DNA of 64,000 nucleotides from Haloarcula vallismortis ATCC 29715 (GTDB lineage: Archaea > Halobacteriota > Halobacteria > Halobacteriales > Haloarculaceae): contig NZ_AOLQ01000069.1 in assembly GCF_000337775.1 (NCBI RefSeq), positions 1 through 64,000 on the forward strand. The letters are read 5' to 3'. Position 1 is the stretch's first letter; the number at the start of each line of letters is the position of its first letter. Shown here piece after piece: positions 41,559 through 49,904 of the stretch. Made by a program: the position numbers and the translations under genes. The notes beneath the pieces are model-generated. The model was not told the DNA's origin. It worked only from the letters and a program-made list of their open reading frames with translations, and did no database searches.

Positions 41559-41586
41559 CGCTAAAACAAGCTGAGTTGTTTTAGCG
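41559..41586 (-). promoter_or_regulatory. Cobalamin-regulon operator, site 5, perfect palindrome (cbiX-like gene)
   Basis: CGCTAAAACAA-GCTGAG-TTGTTTTAGCG: 11-bp arms match perfectly around a six-base spacer. It is the most symmetric of the five sites and ends 13 bases before the start codon of the minus-strand gene. Confidence 0.78.
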
Positions 41587-41808
41587 AAAGTTGGCTTGCC
41601 TGAACGTTGGCAGGAACCCACTAATACCTTTTGGTCACCCCATTCACGACTCGATGAGATGGCGAATCTGGACTGGCTCAGACGGTCGAACACCCGTCTT
41701 TCGGAACGGCGCTCAGGATCAGTCACGCCCCCCTCGTGGCGTTCCGGGTGGACCGCTGTCCGTCCTCACTACCCGAATCTTATGCCCTCGCCACTGCAAG
41801 CCTGCGGT

Positions 41809-42297
41809 ATGGATGTCAGAGAGAGCGACCTGCCCGGTGTCGGCAAGAAACACGAGGTGGACATCGGGAACGGTGAGCAACTGGTCATCGTCACCCACAA
41901 CACCGGGAACCGAGAGCTGTATCTGAAAGAGAGCCCGGACGCCGACTCCGAGAAGCTGATCGAACTCTCAGACCGGATGGCTCGGATAGTCGGGACGATC
42001 CTCGAAGGGGCGTACTTCCAGCCGGTCTCGTCTGACCACGTTGAGACGATGCTGACCGAGGGAACGCTGCTAGAGTGGTACGCGGTCGAGGCTGACTCAC
42101 CGCTTGTCGGCGAGACGCTCGTGAGTGCGAACGTCGGCCAGCGGACGGGTGTGACCGTTATCGCGATCCAGCGCGACGGTGAGGTCATCTCGGGGCCGGC
42201 ACCCACAACGACGATAGAGGCCGACGACACGCTCGTTGTTGTGGGCGAGCGCGAGAGCTGTGAGGCCTTCGAGGCCCTTCTGACCGGTGACCTGTAA
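41809..42297 (+). CDS. TrkA-C domain K+ efflux regulator (KhtT-like)
   Basis: Protein of 162 residues. The N-terminal half (1-80, GKKHEVDIGNGEQLVIVTH...) resembles the KhtT/YhaT N domain, and residues 85-160 form a TrkA-C (RCK C-terminal) domain (GTLLEWYAVEADSPLVGETL...DTLVVVGERESCEAF). Such proteins bind small ligands and gate a CPA2 antiporter. The antiporter gene follows 33 bases later, as in bacterial khtTU. ATG 41809 is chosen; a TATA-like GAATCTTATG lies about 25-30 bases before it. Confidence 0.8.
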   Translation: MDVRESDLPGVGKKHEVDIGNGEQLVIVTHNTGNRELYLKESPDADSEKLIELSDRMARIVGTILEGAYFQPVSSDHVETMLTEGTLLEWYAVEADSPLVGETLVSANVGQRTGVTVIAIQRDGEVISGPAPTTTIEADDTLVVVGERESCEAFEALLTGDL

Positions 42298-42330
42298 GAT
42301 GGGCGAGCCGCGTACTGGGGGTCGGTAGCT

Positions 42331-43545
42331 GTGGCTGACTTGCTCGCTGTCGGCATCCTGTTTGCCGCCGTCGCGCTCGCCGGCGTCGTGGCCACCGCCG
42401 CGAACAAGTCAGTGATCCCGTTCTACATCGTCGTGGGGATGGTGCTGTCACCGTCCGTAGCCGGCGAGTTCACCGTTGCCGGCTACGGACTGCCGGTCGT
42501 CGAATCGTCCGAGTTCATCGATATCGGGGCCGAGCTGGGGATCGTCTTCCTGCTGTTTTTCCTCGGCCTGGAGTTCAACCTCGACCGGCTTCTGGCGAGC
42601 AAAGAGCGCATCGGCGCGGTCGGTGCTATCGACCTGGTCATCAACTTCGGAACCGGCCTCCTGCTCGGGTTCGCCCTGTTCCGGGACCCGCTCGCGGCCT
42701 TTCTGGTCGCCGGCATCGTCTACATCTCGTCGTCGGCGATCATCACGAAGTCGCTGATCGACCTCGGCTGGATCGCCAACGACGAGTCCGACCCGATGCT
42801 CGGGACGCTCGTCTTCGAGGACCTGTTCATCGCCGTCTACCTCACCGTGGCGGCCGCGCTGGTCACCGGTGGCTCTGACGTCACTGCCGCCGCGATGTCG
42901 GTCGGCACTGCGCTCGCGTTCATCGTGGGTCTCCTCGTGCTTGCCCACTACGGCACGCCGTGGTTCGAGCGCGCCCTCCGGACGACGTCGAACGAGTACA
43001 CGGTGTTGCGGGCGATCGGCATCACGGTCCTCATCTCCGGCGTCGCCCTCGCAATCGGCGTCAGCGAGGCCGTCGCCGCGTTCTTCGTCGGGATGGCGTT
43101 CGCGCCGACCTCGCACACCTACGAGCTGGAGAACCTCTTAGAACCCGTTCGGGACACGTTCGCAGCCGTCTTCTTCTTCTGGATCGGTCTCGAAACGGAC
43201 CCACGGCTGTTCGCCGGCGTCGCCGGCCTCGTCGTTGTGGCCGCCATCGTGACGACCCCGACGAAACTCATCTCCGGCTACCTCGGCGGCCGCACGTACG
43301 ACCTCGACCCGCGGCGCTCTATCCGCGTCGGCCTCGGGATGGTGACCCGCGGCGAGTTCTCGCTCATCATCGCAGCGGTGGCAGTGACCGGGGCCGGCAC
43401 GTCGCTGTCCGCCGAGATGGCGAACACGATCTACGCCTTTACCGTGGCCTACGTGCTTGTGATGAGTATTCTCGGAACGGTGCTGATGCAGTACTCCGCA
43501 CCGTTCGAGCGGATCGCGGTCGAACGGTTCGGGGACAGCACGTGA
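42331..43545 (+). CDS. CPA2-family K+(Na+)/H+ antiporter (KhtU/KefB-like)
   Basis: Integral membrane transporter of 404 residues starting at GTG 42331. About twelve helices can be counted. Typical motifs are VALAGVVATAANKSVIPFYIVVGM at the start, GLEFNLDRL, SSSAIITKSLIDLGW and VGMAFAPTSHTYELENLLEPVRDTFAAVFFFWIGL. It exchanges K+ or Na+ for protons under control of the upstream TrkA-C protein. No cytoplasmic RCK domain is attached. It converges on the dehydrogenase gene at 43561. Confidence 0.88.
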   Translation: MADLLAVGILFAAVALAGVVATAANKSVIPFYIVVGMVLSPSVAGEFTVAGYGLPVVESSEFIDIGAELGIVFLLFFLGLEFNLDRLLASKERIGAVGAIDLVINFGTGLLLGFALFRDPLAAFLVAGIVYISSSAIITKSLIDLGWIANDESDPMLGTLVFEDLFIAVYLTVAAALVTGGSDVTAAAMSVGTALAFIVGLLVLAHYGTPWFERALRTTSNEYTVLRAIGITVLISGVALAIGVSEAVAAFFVGMAFAPTSHTYELENLLEPVRDTFAAVFFFWIGLETDPRLFAGVAGLVVVAAIVTTPTKLISGYLGGRTYDLDPRRSIRVGLGMVTRGEFSLIIAAVAVTGAGTSLSAEMANTIYAFTVAYVLVMSILGTVLMQYSAPFERIAVERFGDST

Positions 43546-43560
43546 GCCGTCGTCGACCGC

Positions 43561-44607
43561 TTACAGTTCGCTGTCGGGAACGACGACGACCTTCCCGAAC
43601 CCTTCGCGGTCCTCGATAATCTCGTGGGCGCGGGCGATCTCGCTCATCGGCAGCGTCTCGCGGACCCGTGGCTCCATCTCACCCTTCCAGACGAGGTCCA
43701 GCACCTCGTCGGCCTGGCCGGGCGTGGCCATCGTCGAGCCGATGACCTGTAGCTGGTTCCAGAAGATGCGGTTGATATCGGTTTCGGGGTTGCCGCCGGT
43801 GGTCGCCCCGCAAGTGACGACTCGACCGCCTTTGACGAGGCTCTTGAGCGAGTCCTGCCAGGTCTGTGCGCCGATGTGGTCGACGACCATGTCGACGCCG
43901 CGGCCGTCGGTCAGGTCCCGGATCTCGCTCGCGAAGTCTGCCTCCTCGTAGTTGATTGTGTGGTCCGCCCCCAGTTCCTCGGCGTAGTCGAGCTTCTCTT
44001 GGCTGCTGGCGGTTGCGAACACCTCAGCGCCAGCGTGGTCGGCGATCTGGACGGCCGCGTGGCCCACGCCGCCGGACGCACCGAGGACGAGGACGGACTC
44101 GCCGGCTTTCAGGTCACCGCGGTCACGGAGCATGCGCCAGGCGGTCTGGAACACCAGCGGCGACGCGGCGGCGGTCTCCCAGTCGACGCCCTCCGGGACC
44201 GGCGTGAGGTTCTCGGCCGGCACGGCGGCGTACTCGCTGTGGACGCCCCGGACGTGTTCGCCGATGATGTGGAAGTCCGGCGCGAGCGTCGGGTCGCCTT
44301 TCCGTGTGAATTCGTCGCCGCCGCCGCTCTTGCCGGCGAGGACCGCGACCCGGTCGCCCGGCTCGAACCGCGAGACGCCGTCGCCGACCTCGTCGACGAC
44401 ACCCGCGGCGTCACTACCCGGGATGTGTGGCATCTTGAGGTCGACGCCGGGAAGGCCGCGCCGGGTCCAGATATCGAGGTGGTTCAGCGCGGCCGCCTTC
44501 ACGTCGATGACCACCTCATCGCGGCCGGGTTCGGGGTCGGGAAATTCGCCATACTCGAGCACATCACGGTCGCCGTGACTGTCGAACTGAACGGCTTGCA
44601 TCGTCAT
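43561..44607 (-). CDS. Zinc-type medium-chain alcohol dehydrogenase/quinone oxidoreductase family
   Basis: NAD(P)-dependent MDR enzyme of 348 residues. GroES-like N domain with DIWTRRGLPG and IPGSDAAGVVDEVGDGV, and a Rossmann domain with VLGASGGVGHAAVQIA and INYEEADFASEIRDLTDGRGVDMVVDHIG. Classical catalytic Cys and His of zinc ADHs are not clear, so it may be a zinc-free quinone oxidoreductase type. ATG 44607 or 44601 are both possible; a TTATAA box near 44625-44632 fits either. Substrate unknown. Confidence 0.8.
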   Translation of the reverse strand: MTMQAVQFDSHGDRDVLEYGEFPDPEPGRDEVVIDVKAAALNHLDIWTRRGLPGVDLKMPHIPGSDAAGVVDEVGDGVSRFEPGDRVAVLAGKSGGGDEFTRKGDPTLAPDFHIIGEHVRGVHSEYAAVPAENLTPVPEGVDWETAAASPLVFQTAWRMLRDRGDLKAGESVLVLGASGGVGHAAVQIADHAGAEVFATASSQEKLDYAEELGADHTINYEEADFASEIRDLTDGRGVDMVVDHIGAQTWQDSLKSLVKGGRVVTCGATTGGNPETDINRIFWNQLQVIGSTMATPGQADEVLDLVWKGEMEPRVRETLPMSEIARAHEIIEDREGFGKVVVVPDSEL

Positions 44608-44670
44608 CACTTCCCGTGGCTTGGTTATAAACGCCAGCCTCCCGGACGATACTAGTTGTGGTTGCACCAC

Positions 44671-44964
44671 TGTGACTGTTTAATCTGTGCCGCTCTGTCC
44701 CGTGATATATCTATTTACGACCAGTCTGCCTTCATAATATGGGGTGTATTTGCATGTATTGCGCTTATACTGTCACCCCGACCCCACGTATCTAGATACG
44801 CTGAATACGAGATAGAAATATAGGGATTGGACCATAGATACGTAAGAAAACTATCTATATGGCCGTACTTCTTGATAGTACAGAGCTGTCTTGGGCTGGT
44901 GTGTGCCACTCTCAACCATTGCTGACCCGATGAGGAGCATACTTACCGCTTGAACCCATTCTCT
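44671..44964. other. AT-rich intergenic stretch with a 14-bp palindrome
   Basis: No gene is seen in these about 290 bases. The stretch is clearly richer in A and T than its surroundings. CGTATCTAGATACG at 44787-44800 is a perfect palindrome, and related TATCTA and TAGATA words recur nearby (about 44706-44712, 44836-44842 and 44852-44858). They may be binding sites for a regulator of the downstream small membrane-protein gene. Confidence 0.45.
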
Positions 44965-44973
44965 ATGCCACCA

Positions 44974-45072
44974 ATGACACAGAGTTCAAACACACTCTCC
45001 GACCGCTCTCGGGGCGCTCTGGCACGCGACTTCGGGGGTCCTCGCCGCAGGACAGTGGTGACCGACCAATGA
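44974..45072 (+). CDS. 32-residue ORF overlapping the XapX gene
   Basis: A short frame (MTQSSNTLSDRSRGAL...; an in-frame ATG at 44965 would add three residues) ends with a TGA that overlaps the XapX start as ATGA at 45069. Its sequence is basic and polar. The overlap suggests translational coupling; whether the peptide itself acts is unknown. Confidence 0.35.
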   Translation: MTQSSNTLSDRSRGALARDFGGPRRRTVVTDQ

Positions 45073-45263
45073 ATCTTTCACTCGTTATTGTCGCGACGAT
45101 GACCGGCGTCGCTACCGGCGTTGTGTTCGGACTGCTGGATGTCCCCATTCCGGCCCCGCCGAACCTCGCCGGTGTGATGGGTATCCTCGGAATCCTTGTC
45201 GGCTATCGCCTCATCGAGTACTTCGACGTTGGGGTCAGCCTGCTGTCGCTGCTGAAAGTCTGA
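45069..45263 (+). CDS. XapX domain protein
   Basis: Membrane protein of 64 residues with two helices (about 3-23 and 33-50) around the typical DVPIPAPPNLAGVMGILGILVGYRL. XapX is named after a small ORF linked to xanthosine genes in bacteria; its function is unknown. A nucleoside hydrolase lies 4.6 kb away, which is too far to argue a link. Translation is probably coupled to the short upstream frame. Confidence 0.8.
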   Translation: MNLSLVIVATMTGVATGVVFGLLDVPIPAPPNLAGVMGILGILVGYRLIEYFDVGVSLLSLLKV

Positions 45264-45346
45264 GCAACTACACGGCTTTTGTCGACCCCAATCGTCTCAC
45301 ATTCGTTCCCGGAACGACGGCGACGGCAGCGACTCCACTGCCGCCG

Positions 45347-46084
45347 TCAGTGGTCTGGGTGCTCGGTCCCGTTGTGGTGCTGGTGAGTGCTTTCGTTCCC
45401 ACCGTGGTCGGTTCCAGCCTCCCCGTGGTCGTGATCGCGAGTGAGGCGGCCGTGATACGTGTCCAGCGTCCGTTCGAGCAGCGTCGTCCGCGTCTCGTGG
45501 CCATCGACCACCGGTTCGACCCATCGGGATTCAGTTCGCCAGTAGCCCATCACCTCGCCGGACGGCTCGATTACCTCCGCGTCGAGACCTTCGACGCCCC
45601 AGTCATCCGTGTACGCCTGAATAAACGAGACGACGACCGTCTCGATGTCGGCCGCAAGTTCGTGGCCGCGCGTGCTCTTCGTGACGTAGGTCAGCCTGAG
45701 CCGGCCGTCTTCGACGGTGAGTGAGTCGATATCGACGAACCACTTCCGCAGATTGGATTCGAACGCGGCCAACTCGGTGTCGGCAGCACCACCGGCTTCG
45801 CCGCCGCTATCGGTGTGTTCGCTGTCGTGGCTGTGTCCCTCGCCGTGGTCGTGATCGCCGTCGGCGTGCGTGTGGCCGTGTGTCTCGTCGTGGTGTGTCC
45901 CATTGTCTGCCTTCGCGGGCATTGCACTCGCTTCGGGCGTTGCCGTCGAGCCATCGGCCCCGGTGTCGCCGGACTGGCTGTTCTGTGCGCCGCCGAGGCT
46001 GCTACAGCCTGCGCTGGCCGCCGCAGCCAGCGCGAGGGTCCCGAGGAACCCACGCCGACTCCGTCGCTGGCTGGTGTCTGGCAC
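45347..46084 (-). CDS. His-rich Tat-exported lipoprotein
   Basis: Protein of 245 residues. The signal RRSRRGFLGTLALAAAASAGCSS is a Tat motif with a lipobox cysteine near residue 27. Then comes a linker with two histidine-rich stretches (HHDETHGHTHADGDHDHGEG near 63-85, and DHDHGEAGTDH...HQHHNGTEH at the C terminus) around a folded domain (100-205). It is probably a surface metal binder, for zinc, cobalt, nickel or copper. It starts three bases after the CehA-type gene stops, so the two are one operon. It may deliver metal to the phosphoesterase-like domain of that protein (inference). Confidence 0.75.
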   Translation of the reverse strand: MPDTSQRRSRRGFLGTLALAAAASAGCSSLGGAQNSQSGDTGADGSTATPEASAMPAKADNGTHHDETHGHTHADGDHDHGEGHSHDSEHTDSGGEAGGAADTELAAFESNLRKWFVDIDSLTVEDGRLRLTYVTKSTRGHELAADIETVVVSFIQAYTDDWGVEGLDAEVIEPSGEVMGYWRTESRWVEPVVDGHETRTTLLERTLDTYHGRLTRDHDHGEAGTDHGGNESTHQHHNGTEHPDH

Positions 46085-46087
46085 GGC

Positions 46088-49000
46088 TCAGGTCCCCCGT
46101 CGCGTTGCCAGCAGCGCTGCGCCGACGAGCGCGAGCAGTGTCACGACGGCAGTGAACCCGGGCCCGGACGTGGCGGTCGTCTCCGACTCTGTGGCTGCAG
46201 TGTCAGCTGTCGCCGTTGCCGCCGAGTCGCCCCCGGTGTCTGACGTGTCGGTCGCCGTTGCACCGCCGGATTCGCCGTTGCCGTCAGCCCCGGAATCGGC
46301 CTGCTGGTCGGTCGAAATCCAGACCGGGCTGGTCAGCGCTCGGTCGCCGTCCTCGTCGACGACGCGGAAGGCGACCCAGGCGTTCCCGTCGACGTCCACG
46401 TCGGTGCTCATGGTGTCGTTCGTGCCGTCCAGCGTGACGTTCGAGACGGTCGTCCCGTTCCGGATGACCTCGGCGTATGCGAGTTCGTCGAGGTTCCGGA
46501 ACGTTGCGGACGCCTCCACGGATGACCCGGCGGTCGTGTTCACGGTTTCACCGGGCATCTTGTCGTCGACGGTGAACTCAACGGCCGGACCGTACGTCGC
46601 GTACGTGTGCCCGTCTTTTACCGACTGGGCCCACTTCTCGGGCGTGACGGTCCCCTCGACGTATGCTCGGGTGCGGGCGCTGCCGTATTTCGCCGGGAAG
46701 CACTGCGAACAGTGGTCGTCGCTGACACCGGTCGCCGTGATCTCGTACCCCTCGTTCCAGAGGGTGAACAGCCCCTGCACGCTGGCAGCGTCGGACTCGC
46801 CGTACGGGCCGTTGTACGCCTCGATGGCGTCGACCATCGGGAGGTACTCCTCGTGTTGGCCGGGCGCGCTGTCGAGGCTGACGAAGCGGTCACCCGGATG
46901 GTTGATCTGGAACACCGTTGCGTTGTGCCTACTGCGGGACTCCTCGATGAACTCCACGAGCGTCCCGTCGGAGTCGACCATCTCCTCGCCGTGCATCGGG
47001 TAGGGGTTGAAGTGTCCGAGGTCGCCGGTCGTGATCTCCTCACTCCGGACAAACATGATGTCGCGTTCCTCGGCCTGTGCCTCCATCGATCCCCACCCGC
47101 CAATGGCGTTGTGGTCGGAGATGAACACTGCGTCGAGACCCGCCGATTGCTGGATGGCGACGAAGTTGTCGATGGGCGTCTTGCCGTCGAAGCTGACGCT
47201 GCTGTGGGCGTGGGGGTCGATGCCGACCCAGTTGCGCTCGCTGGGGTCCAGTTCCTCGGTGAACGTCGCGTTGACGCTGACTGCTTCGCCGGGCGTCACC
47301 GAGATGTTCTTCTCGACCGGTTCGGCGATATACCCGGTCCCGTGGTTGAACACCAGCGTGTATTTGCCGGGCGGGAGCTGGAACGAGGCCGTCCCGGCCG
47401 GCGTCGTCTGGGTGTAGACGGTCTGGACCGCGGTGCCGTCGTCGAGCACCGTAATCCGGGCGTCGGCGGGACTGACCTCACCCTCGTCGTCTATCGTTGC
47501 GGTGACGTTGACGGGGGCTGGCCCCTCCAGCGAGTCGAAGTCGGCAGTGGCTGTCTCGCCGCTGTTGACAGTGACGGACTTGGGATCCGATGCCGCGAAC
47601 CCGTCGGCGTCGGCCGTCAGCGTGTACTCGCCGGCAGGGAGTTCGAGTTCGTACGCTCCCGTCTCTGATCCGACGGTGTAGGTGAACGCACGGTCGCCCT
47701 TCGAGGCGGTGACGGTGGCCTGTGACACAGACTCGCTGTCCGTACTCTCGATGCTCCCGGTCACAGTTCCCGTCTCGGTTCCCTGCTGCTGGTTGTAGTA
47801 CTCGCTGGTCGCGCTACTTGAACCGTCTTCACCGACGAAGAGGGCAAACTCCGCTGACCGAGTTTCACCGGGGTTGAGGCGGTGTTCGAGCCACGGATCA
47901 ACCCATGTCGTCGAACCCGTGTACGAGGTAAAGGAGCCATTCCCGCCCCAGACGCCGTAGCTCACGCGATCACCGGTGAGTGCGGCCCATGGCTGATCGA
48001 GTGTGTCGGCGCTCACTGGCGGCGAGCGCGCCTCCTCGATTCTTCCCGAACCAGGGAGCCAGGTTGACTGGCCTTCGGAACTCAGTGCGGCCCCGCTCTG
48101 AAGCCGTTCGGAGTCGTTGATTGGGAGGCGCTGGTCGCCGCCGTTCTCCATCGTGGTGTTGATCCAGATGTGGCTGGAGTTGGCCGGCAACGTGTACGTT
48201 GTCGTGACGGAGACGTTCGGATTCGTGCTGACGTGGCCGGTCGCGGTGACGACCGCCGCGCCGTTTGGCCCGGTGGCGTTCTGGCGCTCGAAGGACTCGT
48301 ATACCGGCCACGTCCCGAAGTTGTTGAACGCGAACTCGGCGACGCCGATCTGGTCGGTCGTCAGCCCGTACGCGTTGGCGTCGTAGATACCGCCCGGCAG
48401 TGTGCCGAAGGGACCGTTGGTTTCGGTGCCGATGGCGGCGGCGACTTCGCTGTTTTTCAGGACGATTGTCTCGTTCGCCGGCGTCTCGCCGCCTTTGACT
48501 CGCTCACCGGTGACGGCGACTGGCCTGTCCGGGCGCTCGACGTGGCCCGACGAGGCCAGCCACTTCACGGTCCGGAAGAGGAACGGCCGCGTATCGGTTT
48601 GCTGGTGTTCGGCCTGCCACTCGTCGGTGAGATACGTCGTGAGCGACTTCTGGCTGCCGAAGGCAACGACGCGGCCGTTGTCACCGATGTCCCACGTCGC
48701 GGCCGCACCGACGATGCGCTCGCCACGGGGGTACTCTTTCTCTGTCGTGGAGTAGGTGTACTCGTAGGTATCGCTGTCACCGTACAGCAACGGGGCCTGT
48801 GTCCCGTTGTCCGTGCCGGTCACGTTGAGACTGACGCCATCGTACTCCACGGTGTCCACGGTGTTCATTATCGGATGGCGGCCCGTGTTGTGCAGGATGA
48901 CCCGCCACTCGTAGTCTTCAACCGTCTTGTTGGTCGGGTCCTGAACATTTCGGAGCCACTTGTCGCTCTCGCCGTTGAAATGCAGCCCGTACGGATCGGT

Positions 49001-49540
49001 GATGTCGTTGAGCTTGCTGGCGTGGCCCTGCAGCGGCGAGGTCCAGTCCCCGACGACAAACAGGCTGCCGCCGTTTCTGACGTATTCGTCGATTGCAGCC
49101 TGCTCGGCCTCGCTATAGGCTGTCTGTGGGACGGGGATGATGACCACGTCGTAATCCGACAGCCCGCTCGCTGCCGAACTGTTCCACGAGGTCAGTCCAC
49201 CGGTCGTCGACCGTTTCGTATCGACATCGTACCCGCGTTCACTGAGCCGGTTTGCGAACTTCGTGAACGTCGAGCCCTGATGGCTCCCGTCGATCAACAC
49301 GTCGACGCCGGCACCGCTGTTGTTGAGATCGACCGACCCGTCAGGAACCGGACAGCTCCCGTCAAGCTGACAGGTCGCCCCACCAGCTGCGGCCGTCTGT
49401 GTCATCGTCTGACTGTTCGCCGATACCACCTCGCTTTGTTTGCTCGGCGCAGCAGCGGCACTTCCGAGGAACCCAGTGCTGACAACCGAGAAAACGAGCA
49501 GTATGCTGAACGCGACTGCCCATATACAATTTTTATTCAT
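46088..49540 (-). CDS. CehA/McbA-type PHP metallohydrolase with PGF-CTERM anchor
   Basis: Surface protein of 1150 residues. A signal peptide (about 1-32) precedes a ThuA/DUF4350-like region (70-165: DYDVVIIPVPQTAYSEAEQAAIDEYVRNGG). A long beta-rich middle follows. Two carboxypeptidase-regulatory-like beta domains lie near 600-765. A PHP domain follows with DPHAHSSVSFDG (near 775) and ISDHNAIGGW. The C terminus SGPGFTAVVTLLALVGA...RR is a PGF-CTERM signal for archaeosortase lipid attachment. The hydrolase substrate is unknown. An 11-bp perfect inverted repeat sits at 49564-49598 in its promoter. Confidence 0.8.
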   Translation of the reverse strand: MNKNCIWAVAFSILLVFSVVSTGFLGSAAAAPSKQSEVVSANSQTMTQTAAAGGATCQLDGSCPVPDGSVDLNNSGAGVDVLIDGSHQGSTFTKFANRLSERGYDVDTKRSTTGGLTSWNSSAASGLSDYDVVIIPVPQTAYSEAEQAAIDEYVRNGGSLFVVGDWTSPLQGHASKLNDITDPYGLHFNGESDKWLRNVQDPTNKTVEDYEWRVILHNTGRHPIMNTVDTVEYDGVSLNVTGTDNGTQAPLLYGDSDTYEYTYSTTEKEYPRGERIVGAAATWDIGDNGRVVAFGSQKSLTTYLTDEWQAEHQQTDTRPFLFRTVKWLASSGHVERPDRPVAVTGERVKGGETPANETIVLKNSEVAAAIGTETNGPFGTLPGGIYDANAYGLTTDQIGVAEFAFNNFGTWPVYESFERQNATGPNGAAVVTATGHVSTNPNVSVTTTYTLPANSSHIWINTTMENGGDQRLPINDSERLQSGAALSSEGQSTWLPGSGRIEEARSPPVSADTLDQPWAALTGDRVSYGVWGGNGSFTSYTGSTTWVDPWLEHRLNPGETRSAEFALFVGEDGSSSATSEYYNQQQGTETGTVTGSIESTDSESVSQATVTASKGDRAFTYTVGSETGAYELELPAGEYTLTADADGFAASDPKSVTVNSGETATADFDSLEGPAPVNVTATIDDEGEVSPADARITVLDDGTAVQTVYTQTTPAGTASFQLPPGKYTLVFNHGTGYIAEPVEKNISVTPGEAVSVNATFTEELDPSERNWVGIDPHAHSSVSFDGKTPIDNFVAIQQSAGLDAVFISDHNAIGGWGSMEAQAEERDIMFVRSEEITTGDLGHFNPYPMHGEEMVDSDGTLVEFIEESRSRHNATVFQINHPGDRFVSLDSAPGQHEEYLPMVDAIEAYNGPYGESDAASVQGLFTLWNEGYEITATGVSDDHCSQCFPAKYGSARTRAYVEGTVTPEKWAQSVKDGHTYATYGPAVEFTVDDKMPGETVNTTAGSSVEASATFRNLDELAYAEVIRNGTTVSNVTLDGTNDTMSTDVDVDGNAWVAFRVVDEDGDRALTSPVWISTDQQADSGADGNGESGGATATDTSDTGGDSAATATADTAATESETTATSGPGFTAVVTLLALVGAALLATRRGT

Positions 49541-49563
49541 TACTTCCTGTACGGTATAGGTAC

Positions 49564-49598
49564 CGAATAGTTAAAATTTACCATAGCTTAACTATTCG
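49564..49598 (-). promoter_or_regulatory. Inverted repeat upstream of the CehA-type gene
   Basis: CGAATAGTTAA-N13-TTAACTATTCG has perfect 11-bp arms and starts 24 bases before the start codon at 49540 on the minus strand, overlapping the expected TATA region. It is likely an operator for the CehA/His-rich lipoprotein operon. Confidence 0.55.
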
Positions 49599-49870
49599 CA
49601 AATAGTGACTGTTTTCTGTAACAACCCACTACTATTCCAATGTCTCTAGAAAGCGTAACTCAGCCTTGGCTCCAGAGGTGGATAAACCCAGAGCTGTCGT
49701 TGAATATCGTACTGCCCGGCCGGTATAAGACGGCTTCGACGGACACACCTGCTCTGTCGGCCACACATTCCCACATACCGATTGTGGTCGCGACGACGAC
49801 CCGACAGATCCCCCACAGAACACTGGCGGTCTGTCTACAGCGATACGTGTGCCACGACCAGTACGTACCA

Positions 49871-49880
49871 GCTTTTAAGA
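49871..49880 (+). promoter_or_regulatory. TATA box for the nucleoside hydrolase gene
   Basis: GCTTTTAAGA lies 25-34 bases before ATG 49905, supporting this start over the in-frame ATG at 49782. Confidence 0.5.
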
Positions 49881-49904
49881 CCCGATGGGCGGAACTCGGA
49901 AGGT

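Larger units (their letters stand above)
49541..49904. other. Divergent intergenic region between the CehA-type and nucleoside hydrolase genes
   Basis: No gene is seen. The first 60 bases contain the AT-rich inverted repeat at 49564-49598; the remainder is of mixed composition. Promoter elements for both divergent genes lie here. Confidence 0.5.

Noticed and set aside
44715-44915. 66-residue minus-strand frame in the AT-rich gap
   Set aside because: No start context or motif; the palindromes in this gap explain the sequence better.
48170-49570. 466-residue plus-strand frame opposite the CehA-type gene
   Set aside because: Antisense shadow; it would also run over the promoter inverted repeat.
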